5,442 nucleotides of DNA, from assembly GCA_017431395.1 (NCBI GenBank), contig JAFRLD010000024.1:1-5442 (forward strand), in the 5' to 3' direction. The stretch's first letter is position 1, and every line of letters starts with the position of its first letter. The DNA is from Bacillota bacterium. GTDB lineage: Bacteria; Bacillota; Clostridia; Peptostreptococcales; Anaerovoracaceae. The notes under the pieces are model-generated. The model saw nothing but the letters and a program-made list of their open reading frames with translations, did not search any database and was not told the DNA's origin. Position numbers and translations under genes: made by a program. This document shows positions 1-4,710 of the stretch, piece by piece.

Positions 1-1
1 C

Positions 2-991
2 CTTTATGTGGCTCTGACGAGGCCCATGGAACGGCTTATGATCGTCGGAGCGGCCAAGAGTGCTGAGAAGCTGCCGCACTTTTTGGGGAAGGGGTCTTTC
101 CTCGATATGCTCTACCCGGAGCTTGCCGAGATGGCGGAGGAGGATCCCGCGCCGGCAGAGATCGTGCTGCATGAACCTGGTTCCAAAGCTGGTCCTCCGG
201 CAGAAGAGCCGGCCGAGACCGCAGCAGGACCGGAAGAAGCGGCGACGGCTGAGGGCGCTGCAGCGGAGAGGCAGAGCCTCGATCCGGAGGAACTAGACCG
301 CAGGCTCCGTTTCCGCTATGCGCACGAGGCAGGCCAGCTTGTGCGGAGCAAGTACTCCGTGACCATGCTGAATAAGCGTAGAGACGGGGCAGCAGATCCG
401 GTAGAGCCCCAGATACCGGTGCTTCGCAGGCTCCGTCCGGAGCAGGAGGAGCAGCGACTCAGCGCGGCGGAGGTCGGCACGGCCATGCATACCTGCATGG
501 AGCGGATCGATTTCGCCAGAGCACTTGTCGAGGGCCTGCCCTATATTCGCGGGTTCGCGGCTTCTCTGCATGAGAAGGGCATCCTCACAGACGAGGAGTT
601 CGAGGTCATACGTCCGGAGGACATCGACGCGTTCTTCCGGGAGGAGATCGGCGCCCGTGCGGCCAGGGCAGACAGGCTTTACCGGGAGAAGGAGTTTATC
701 CTGAACAAAGAGGTCGACGGAGTGCCGACCGTCGTGCAGGGCGTGATCGACTGCTATTTCGAAGATGCAGGCGGACTCGTGCTGATCGATTACAAGAATA
801 CCCGGGCTTTCGATGAGGACGCAGAAGAGGTGATCGCAGAACGCTATGCGGGACAGATCCGGTTATACCGGGAGGCACTGGAGGAAGCGCTTCAGATGCC
901 CGTGCGTGAGGCATGGCTGTATCTGTTTCGCAGCCGGAAATTCATACCAATCCCTTCAGATCCGAAGGATGAGGCGAAGATAGAACAGTAG
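2..991 (+). CDS. addA: ATP-dependent helicase/nuclease subunit A, C-terminal part (5' end outside window)
   Basis: This is the C-terminal 329 residues of AddA, the helicase-nuclease subunit of the AddAB (RexAB) complex. AddAB resects double-strand DNA ends for RecA-dependent repair in the cytoplasm. The frame enters the window at LYVALTRPMERL, which is UvrD-type helicase motif VI, so the upstream helicase domains lie off the left edge. A low-complexity Ala/Glu/Pro-rich linker follows (about 150-280), then the PD-(D/E)XK nuclease domain. Visible nuclease motifs are GTAMH (476-490), GVIDCYF with its Asp at 749-751, DYKNTR (788-805; catalytic Asp and Lys) and QIRLYREAL (854-880). The usual DYK(T/S)D signature ends in NTR here. 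The frame stops at TAG 989-991, 17 bases before the next start, so it is probably co-transcribed with the ribonuclease gene. The identification is firm; the GTG at 8 is not a real start. Confidence 0.95.
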   Translation, partial: LYVALTRPMERLMIVGAAKSAEKLPHFLGKGSFLDMLYPELAEMAEEDPAPAEIVLHEPGSKAGPPAEEPAETAAGPEEAATAEGAAAERQSLDPEELDRRLRFRYAHEAGQLVRSKYSVTMLNKRRDGAADPVEPQIPVLRRLRPEQEEQRLSAAEVGTAMHTCMERIDFARALVEGLPYIRGFAASLHEKGILTDEEFEVIRPEDIDAFFREEIGARAARADRLYREKEFILNKEVDGVPTVVQGVIDCYFEDAGGLVLIDYKNTRAFDEDAEEVIAERYAGQIRLYREALEEALQMPVREAWLYLFRSRKFIPIPSDPKDEAKIEQ

Positions 992-992
992 T

Positions 993-1000
993 AGGGAGGA
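993..1000 (+). promoter_or_regulatory. Ribosome binding site of the barnase-like gene
   Basis: AGGGAGGA lies 8 bases before ATG 1009. It is a strong Shine-Dalgarno and fixes the start of the ribonuclease gene. No promoter was visible in the preceding addA 3' end, so translation is probably from the addA transcript. Confidence 0.85.
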
Positions 1001-1008
1001 ACGATCTT

Positions 1009-1542
1009 ATGCGTGACAGAAAAAACGCCGGCAGGCTGACCAGAGGAGGTTTGATCCTGCTGTTAGGGCTACTTATGACCTGCCTTTGCATAGGGTGTGG
1101 CCAGAAAGACTCACACATTGAGCCGGACCCGACGGGCTCCACCGGCATGGAGAAACAGGCTGTAGAGCCGGGAACGCGCGGCATCGACCAGACGAAGGTC
1201 CCGGACCGGAACGGGACATACGACAAGAGGGACGATGTGGCCCTGTACATCCATATGTACGGGGAGCTGCCGAAGAATTATATCACGAAAAAAGAGGCAC
1301 GGGAGCTCGGCTGGCAGGGCGGCAAACTGGAGCCCTACGCACCGGGCAAGTGCATCGGAGGGGATTATTTCGGCAACTATGAGGGGATCCTTCCGGATGG
1401 GGAATACCATGAGTGCGACATCGGGACACTCAAAAAAGAGCGCGGCCCGAAACGGCTGATCTATTCAGACACGGATATCTATTACACCGATGATCACTAT
1501 GTGACCTTCGTGCAGCTTTATAATAAGGATGGTGCATTATAA
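1009..1542 (+). CDS. Barnase-family guanyl-preferring ribonuclease with lipoprotein-like signal
   Basis: This 177-residue protein has a barnase (N1/T1 microbial RNase) domain at about residues 76-172. It aligns by eye with Bacillus barnase through LPKNYITKKEARELGW, APGKCIGGD, EGILP, RLIYS and DDHYVTF. By that alignment Lys94, Glu135 (general base), Arg145, Arg149 and His163 (general acid) correspond to barnase K27, E73, R83, R87 and H102, so the core catalytic set is intact. Barnase R59 is replaced by Tyr124. The N-terminus has basic residues, a hydrophobic stretch (about 14-29) and a candidate lipidation Cys30 in LCIGC. The -3 position is Cys rather than Leu, so lipidation is probable but not canonical. 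A polar linker (about 31-75) would hold the enzyme off the membrane. The protein is therefore inferred to be an exported, surface-anchored RNase. The stop overlaps the start of its inhibitor gene. Confidence 0.92.
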   Translation: MRDRKNAGRLTRGGLILLLGLLMTCLCIGCGQKDSHIEPDPTGSTGMEKQAVEPGTRGIDQTKVPDRNGTYDKRDDVALYIHMYGELPKNYITKKEARELGWQGGKLEPYAPGKCIGGDYFGNYEGILPDGEYHECDIGTLKKERGPKRLIYSDTDIYYTDDHYVTFVQLYNKDGAL

Positions 1543-1544
1543 TG
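1525..1544 (+). promoter_or_regulatory. Coupled stop/start junction TAATG between ribonuclease and inhibitor
   Basis: The ribonuclease stop TAA (1540-1542) shares one base with the inhibitor ATG (1542-1544). A modest SD, AAGGA (1525-1529), lies inside the ribonuclease gene. The overlap implies translational coupling, so the inhibitor is made whenever the ribonuclease is. Confidence 0.8.
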
Positions 1545-1871
1545 AGATATATCGTCGATTTAACTGGAGTCAAAGACAGGGAAGAGCTGCACGAGCGCAT
1601 CGCGCGTGACCTGCAGTTCCCGGAGTGGTATGGCAAAAATTTCGATTCGTTTCACGATATGCTCGGGGCGATGGAGGGACAGATCATCTTCACCGGCTAT
1701 GACAGCGCGTTAGAGGCCCTGTCTACGTACGCGCAGGGCCTGCGGATGGTCTGTCTCGATACGGTGGAAGAAAACCCGGACCTTAAGATCGATTTCGTGG
1801 ATACCTGGGAAGAGGATCCGGAGGATGGTCCGGAAGATGATTTCCTGAGCGCGGCAGACGTAGAGGACTGA
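1542..1871 (+). CDS. Barstar-family ribonuclease inhibitor
   Basis: This 109-residue cytoplasmic protein belongs to the barstar family, which blocks the barnase active site and protects the producer before the RNase is exported. The diagnostic segment FPEWYGKNFDSFHDML aligns without gaps to barstar residues 26-41. Asp35 and Asp39, the key contacts to barnase, fall at the same numbers. Barstar Tyr29, Trp38 and Trp44 are replaced by Trp, His and Met, and the residue matching barstar Glu76 appears to be Asp73. The sequence runs about 20 residues past barstar's usual length of roughly 90. The extra tail is strongly acidic (11 of the last 21 residues are Asp or Glu). Overlap with the upstream ribonuclease gene confirms the pairing. 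The start ATG 1542 is the only reasonable one. Confidence 0.92.
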   Translation: MRYIVDLTGVKDREELHERIARDLQFPEWYGKNFDSFHDMLGAMEGQIIFTGYDSALEALSTYAQGLRMVCLDTVEENPDLKIDFVDTWEEDPEDGPEDDFLSAADVED

Positions 1872-1885
1872 TCCCGGCCAGAAAC

Positions 1886-1923
1886 CCTGCGCCGAGAGGT
1901 CGAACATCCTGCGCCGAGAGGTC
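1886..1923. repeat. Tandem direct repeat, 22-bp period
   Basis: CCTGCGCCGAGAGGTC occurs at 1886-1901 and again, identical, at 1908-1923, separated by six bases. The second copy runs into the stop codon of the convergent alarmone synthetase gene (1922-1924). It could be a small slippage duplication of the gene end or a paired protein site. No U-tract terminator is visible between the two convergent genes. Confidence 0.85.
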
Positions 1924-2680
1924 AATCCAGGTCAGAAGGGCCGATGATGTGGGCCGGTCCATCGCTGTGGACTTGGTCCAGCTGGTTGCGGATGTTCTGC
2001 ATGCGCTTGTCGAGGTCCGTACTCAGGATGGCGCATTCCAGAAGCTCATCATAAAGTGACTCCGCGAGCTCGTCCGGCAGGTCCTTCTTGTAACGGATCT
2101 TGTGTTCCAGACTAGCCCAGAAATCCATGGCGATGGTACGGAGCTGGACTTCGACCTTCATATCGCGCTTCTCGTGTTCCAGAAAGATCGGCACGGAAAT
2201 GATCAGGTGCAGGCTGCGGTAGCCGTTGCTCTTCGGGCTTCGGATATAATCCTTGCTCTCGATCAGGGTGATATCGTCCTGTTCGAGCAGGCAGTCCGCC
2301 AGGGCATAGATGTCATTCTGAAAAGAGCAGATGACCCGTACGCCGGCGATATCATTGATGTTTTCGTAGATCGACTCCATCGTCAGCGGCACTTCGTACC
2401 GGTTGATCTTCTCGATGAGAGATTCCAGAGTCTTAAGTCTTGTCTTGATGGTCTCGATCGGGCTGTGATCGTAGGTGAGCATGAACTCTTCGTTCAGCAC
2501 GCGCAGCTTCGTCTCGACTTCCATCATCGCGCATTCGGAGTAGGTGAACAGCGTATCGATCTTCTGCATGTTCTCCCCGAAGAATTTCATGAACTCCCTG
2601 GTGGTCAGCCGGCCGAGCAGCAGCTCGTTCTTTTTTTCATTGATATAATCACGGATATTGATCCCGGTTCTGATCTGCAT
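1922..2680 (-). CDS. Small alarmone synthetase (RelA/SpoT-domain (p)ppGpp synthetase, no hydrolase)
   Basis: This 252-residue protein transfers pyrophosphate from ATP to GDP or GTP to make (p)ppGpp, the stringent-response alarmone, in the cytoplasm. The synthetase domain occupies about residues 50-200. Motifs in order are DIAGVRV (110-116, with the Asp expected to bind metal), KDYIRSPKSNGYRSLH (143-158, nucleotide and G-loop region), EVQLRT (177-182, catalytic Glu) and FWASLEHKIRYK (187-198). There is no HD hydrolase domain and no TGS or ACT domain, so it is a stand-alone synthetase like RelQ/RelP (YjbM/YwaC). It is somewhat longer than those (about 210 residues) because of N- and C-terminal helical extensions. 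The reading frame extends ten codons further up to ATG 2710. However, TATAAT lies at 2711-2716, so transcription should begin downstream of that codon, and GAGGGGG lies 8 bases before ATG 2680. I therefore start at 2680. RelQ versus RelP assignment is not possible by eye. Confidence 0.93.
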   Translation of the reverse strand: MQIRTGINIRDYINEKKNELLLGRLTTREFMKFFGENMQKIDTLFTYSECAMMEVETKLRVLNEEFMLTYDHSPIETIKTRLKTLESLIEKINRYEVPLTMESIYENINDIAGVRVICSFQNDIYALADCLLEQDDITLIESKDYIRSPKSNGYRSLHLIISVPIFLEHEKRDMKVEVQLRTIAMDFWASLEHKIRYKKDLPDELAESLYDELLECAILSTDLDKRMQNIRNQLDQVHSDGPAHIIGPSDLD

Positions 2681-2688
2681 TAACAGCG

Positions 2689-2695
2689 CCCCCTC
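2689..2695 (-). promoter_or_regulatory. Ribosome binding site that sets the alarmone synthetase start
   Basis: Read on the - strand this is GAGGGGG, 8 bases before ATG 2680. No comparable SD precedes the upstream in-frame ATG at 2710. It decides the shorter start. Confidence 0.75.
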
Positions 2696-2710
2696 GTAAT
2701 TTCTGTTCAT

Positions 2711-2739
2711 ATTATATCAGAAAGGTATAAGAATTTAAA
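2711..2739 (-). promoter_or_regulatory. Sigma-A-type promoter of the alarmone synthetase gene
   Basis: The - strand has a perfect -10 TATAAT (2716 down to 2711) and a -35-like TTTAAA (2739 down to 2734; 4 of 6 to TTGACA) with a 17-bp spacer. Transcription is expected to begin near 2704, giving a leader of about 25 bases before ATG 2680. Confidence 0.7.
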
Positions 2740-2756
2740 TATTCCGTTGGTGAAAG

Positions 2757-2773
2757 TTGTGTGAAGTCCACAA
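2757..2773. promoter_or_regulatory. Candidate operator between divergent promoters (inverted repeat)
   Basis: TTGTG, seven bases, then CACAA form an inverted repeat centred between the two divergent -35 elements. Further out, TTGG (2747-2750) faces CCAA (2776-2779). It is placed where one regulator could act on both genes. The half-sites are short, so chance is possible. Confidence 0.35.
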
Positions 2774-2798
2774 AACCAAAATTATCCAATGTTAAATA

Positions 2799-2827
2799 TT
2801 GACAACAATGCAAGGATATGCTAATAT
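2799..2827 (+). promoter_or_regulatory. Sigma-A-type promoter of the DUF5688 gene
   Basis: A perfect -35 TTGACA (2799-2804), a 17-bp spacer and -10 TAATAT (2822-2827, 4 of 6) preceded by an extended TGC (2819-2821). The transcript should begin near 2834. The longest open frame would start with the TTG inside this -35, so that start can be excluded. Confidence 0.75.
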
Positions 2828-2881
2828 ACCAATAAATGGTAAGCAAAGGCTGGACATGACCAGGACGAAACCGGTAAGGAG

Positions 2882-2887
2882 AAAGGA
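2882..2887 (+). promoter_or_regulatory. Ribosome binding site of the DUF5688 gene
   Basis: AAAGGA lies 7 bases before ATG 2895, with AAGGAG (2876-2881) just upstream as an alternative. It supports initiation at 2895 (or the adjacent ATG 2898) rather than ATG 2856. Confidence 0.65.
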
Positions 2888-2894
2888 CCCCGTT

Positions 2895-3761
2895 ATGATG
2901 GAATATGAACTGTTCAAGAAGCTGATCCCCGAGCGGATCCACGAATATCTGCCGCCCGTGTACCACAAGTATACGCCGGACGTGCGGCAGGTGGAGAAGG
3001 TGAATGAGACGAAGGACGCGTTTTGCATGATGCCGCCGGATAAGAATCCGATGGTGGCGATCCCGACGCTTTATCTGGATGATCTTTACCGGGACTTCGC
3101 CTTAGATGAAGACCTGGAACGCGTGCTGGGGGAGACCGCTAATGTGATCATGACCTGGTCCGGGATCGAGGTGCCGGAGCTCGCGGACTTCACACTGGAG
3201 AAGCATACCGACAAGGTGATCGTCAACCTGATCAGCAGGTCTATGAACAAGAAACTGCTCGCGACCATCCCGCACCGGGACTTCCTCGATATGGCCGTGA
3301 TCTACCGCCTTGTCCAGAGCATCAACGAACAGGGGATCAACTCCGCGATCATCACGAATGAGATCCTGTCCGGCTCCGGCCTCGATGCCGATGAACTGCA
3401 CAGGCTCGCCCTGGAGAACACTCCCCGGATGATGGAGATCCGGATCTACAATTCCGATCAGGAAGGTGTCTACGTCGTGACCAACCGAACCGGGATCTGC
3501 GGGGCCGCCGCCATGCTCTATAAGGAGGAGATGCGAAGGATCGCGGATCTCACCGAAGGCGACTTCTTCATCCTGCCGTCCTCCATCCATGAATTCTTCG
3601 CCATCGATGCCAGGAGGGCGGACCCGGACGAACTCGTGAAGATGCTCGCCGCCGGGAACCAGTGCGTGACCCGTCCGCAGGAACAGCTCTCCAATGTGAT
3701 CTACCGCTACGACGCGAGGAGCGGGAAGATCCTGAAGGAGATCAGTTATTTCGCCGGGTAG
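2895..3761 (+). CDS. DUF5688 family protein, function unknown
   Basis: This 288-residue protein has no signal peptide or membrane segment. I recognise it as DUF5688, a family common in Lachnospiraceae and often present in several copies per genome. Its biochemical role is not established. Family-like blocks, numbered from ATG 2895, are PTLYLDDLY (57-65), IPHRDFLDMAVIYR (125-138), VYVVTNRTGICGAAAMLY (192-209), LPSSIHE (227-233) and the C-terminal block QEQLSNVIYRYD (262-273). The conserved LPSSxHE motif suggests a folded binding or catalytic site, but none can be named. The start follows the promoter at 2799-2827 and the SD at 2882-2887; ATG 2856 would add 13 basic residues and is less likely. 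The gene is divergent from the alarmone synthetase. It appears to be a single-gene transcript, since the next unit is on the opposite strand. Confidence 0.85.
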   Translation: MMEYELFKKLIPERIHEYLPPVYHKYTPDVRQVEKVNETKDAFCMMPPDKNPMVAIPTLYLDDLYRDFALDEDLERVLGETANVIMTWSGIEVPELADFTLEKHTDKVIVNLISRSMNKKLLATIPHRDFLDMAVIYRLVQSINEQGINSAIITNEILSGSGLDADELHRLALENTPRMMEIRIYNSDQEGVYVVTNRTGICGAAAMLYKEEMRRIADLTEGDFFILPSSIHEFFAIDARRADPDELVKMLAAGNQCVTRPQEQLSNVIYRYDARSGKILKEISYFAG

Positions 3762-3788
3762 GGGCGGGTGGCCATTCACCTGCGCCTC
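3761..3788 (+). terminator. Weak hairpin at the end of the DUF5688 gene
   Basis: GGGGCGGGTG (3761-3770), a six-base loop and a partly complementary arm (3777-3788) form a GC-rich stem with a two-base bulge, overlapping the last base of the stop codon. There is no U-tract after it, so intrinsic termination on the + strand is doubtful. It could slow polymerase or protect the 3' end. Confidence 0.3.
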
Positions 3789-3794
3789 AGCGCG

Positions 3795-3834
3795 AAAAAA
3801 AGGAGCGCTGCTCTCGATTTAAGTGCTGCGCTCC
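3795..3834 (-). terminator. Rho-independent terminator of the 28-codon gene
   Basis: On the - strand, arms 3834-3823 and 3813-3802 form a 12-position stem (10 pairs, two T-T mismatches) that starts with GGAGCGC/GCGCTCC. The loop is nine bases (3814-3822), and TTTTTTT follows (3801 down to 3795). A T-tract also precedes the stem, but only the - strand has the hairpin-then-T order. It lies 30 bases after the small ORF stop. Confidence 0.85.
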
Positions 3835-3863
3835 GAAAAAAACTATCTAAAATCAAGCTTTAT

Positions 3864-3950
3864 TTACAGGTTGCCTTTAGCTACGATCACATCGATCAGT
3901 CTGGCACACTCGTGCAGATCATTAACGATTGATTTGACGAAGCTCTTCAT
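3864..3950 (-). CDS. Small peptide of 28 residues (unrecognised)
   Basis: The ORF runs from ATG (3950-3948) to TAA (3866-3864). It is a complete gene unit: near-consensus promoter, leader hairpin, SD AGAGGG six bases before ATG, and a strong terminator 30 bases after the stop. The peptide begins MKSFVKSIVNDL and ends VAKGNL. Hydrophobic residues at 1, 5, 8, 12, 15, 19 and 22 alternate 4-3-4-3-4-3, giving one clean amphipathic helix with a single Cys15 and net charge near +1. It is not hydrophobic enough for a classic membrane-spanning type I toxin and has no secretion signal. It could be a signalling peptide, a membrane-surface peptide, a small-protein regulator that binds a partner helix, or a small RNA that happens to carry an ORF. 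I know no named family for it. Confidence 0.7.
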   Translation of the reverse strand: MKSFVKSIVNDLHECARLIDVIVAKGNL

Positions 3951-3956
3951 AAATAT

Positions 3957-3962
3957 CCCTCT
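3957..3962 (-). promoter_or_regulatory. Ribosome binding site of the 28-codon gene
   Basis: AGAGGG on the - strand, inside AAAAGAGGG, is six bases from the ATG. Spacing and strength are those of an actively translated gene. Confidence 0.7.
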
Positions 3963-3980
3963 TTTCCGAATTTTTTTATC

Positions 3981-3999
3981 TCACCGCTGTGCGGCGTGA
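3981..3999 (-). other. Leader hairpin of the 28-codon gene
   Basis: TCAC-CGC, loop TGT, GCG-GC-GTGA form a seven-pair GC-rich stem with a two-base bulge, about 30 bases before the ATG on the - strand transcript. An A-run follows (about 3971-3977 on the opposite strand as T). The hairpin may stabilise the mRNA 5' end or regulate translation. Confidence 0.55.
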
Positions 4000-4017
4000 C
4001 CTCTTTCTTACAATGAT

Positions 4018-4046
4018 AGTATAGTGTTTATGTTGTGGCGTTTCAA
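4018..4046 (-). promoter_or_regulatory. Sigma-A-type promoter of the 28-codon gene
   Basis: On the - strand, -35 TTGAAA (4046 down to 4041; 5 of 6), a 17-bp spacer and -10 TATACT (4023 down to 4018; 5 of 6). It is the best-matched promoter in the window overall. The expected transcript runs from about 4011 to 3795, roughly 215 bases. Confidence 0.8.
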
Positions 4047-4189
4047 CCCCTAATACCGTACCAATTTGCTGTCATTGCCGTGTGAAAGCCGGATGATTGT
4101 CTGCAATATTCTGATAACAGGACTGTTTTGCAGGAAGGGACGGACCAGCCTTTGCTCCATGAGAAGCTTGGAATTTCAAGGACCGATCT

Positions 4190-4257
4190 GATTTCTGCCC
4201 GTGATCCTTCGCGCAGCGGATGACTCATTTGCGCATGGATTTCTTTGTCGTGGGAGC
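4190..4257 (+). repeat. Diverged repeat module, copy 1
   Basis: It contains in order GATTTCTGCC (4190-4199), GATCCTT (4203-4209), ATTTGCG (4227-4233) and GTGGGAGC (4250-4257). The same word order recurs in copy 2 (4711-4756) with different spacing. Part of it can fold through GCGCA/TGCGC. Confidence 0.4.
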
Positions 4258-4288
4258 CAGGCAGGTGTGCTTGCACCGGATCAGGAGA

Positions 4289-4319
4289 CACGAATTCTCG
4301 AATATCTCCGAATTCTGTG
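4289..4319. repeat. Inverted repeat around two GAATTC sites
   Basis: CACGAATTC (4289-4297) and GAATTCTGTG (4310-4319) form a nine-pair stem with one bulged base and a 12-base loop. Its role is unknown. Confidence 0.55.
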
Positions 4320-4635
4320 CGGTCGTGCGCAAAATACACTAGTATTATAAGGTTAATTGATTCTAACTGCTGTGAATATGGTATTTAATGACATATATTA
4401 ACAATTATAGGAATTTTAATTGGGATAACGCCAGATAATATATGCAATTTCAGCTCGAAACGCCGAAACGACAGGCGTTAGAGAACACTAACAACCTACA
4501 ATCGGATGTTACTGTTCACGTTCGCGCAAAATCTGGCTATTTTCGGAAAGTAGTGTTCACATCGAATGAGAAGCAGGAGTTCCACCAGCCAATCTATAAC
4601 AGAAATATCGTTTGGCAGGAGGCGCAGAATTCCTT

Positions 4636-4700
4636 CTTGGGAGTGATTCCTGAAAATCCATGGGTATGCGCACCCATGGATACCTGTGATTCACTCCCAG
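4636..4700. repeat. Large imperfect palindrome (65 nt)
   Basis: The inner arms ATCCATGGGT (4656-4665) and ACCCATGGAT (4672-4681) pair perfectly over ten bases around the loop ATGCGC. The outer arms TGGGAGTGA (4638-4646) and TCACTCCCA (4691-4699) pair perfectly over nine. The middle section is mismatched with some wobble pairs. As RNA it would be a long stable hairpin. There is no following U-tract on the + strand, so it is not an ordinary terminator. Confidence 0.9.
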
Positions 4701-4710
4701 AAGATGAGCG

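Noticed and set aside
1886..1923. CRISPR-like repeat
   Set aside because: There are only two 16-bp copies with a six-base spacer and no further units, so it is a small tandem duplication.
2102..2683. 193-codon + strand frame opposite the alarmone synthetase
   Set aside because: Antisense shadow; all RelA/SpoT motifs are on the - strand.
3102..3779. 225-codon - strand frame opposite DUF5688
   Set aside because: It is a mirror of a GC-rich gene with family motifs on the + strand; no SD or family of its own.
3802..3842. Terminator for the DUF5688 gene on the + strand
   Set aside because: After the hairpin the + strand continues with GAAAAAAA rather than T. The T-tract is in the correct place only for - strand transcription.
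4043..4339. 98-codon frame on the - strand starting with GTG
   Set aside because: No SD precedes the start, no family is recognised, and its end overlaps the -35 of the small-peptide promoter. It remains a remote possibility as a relic gene.
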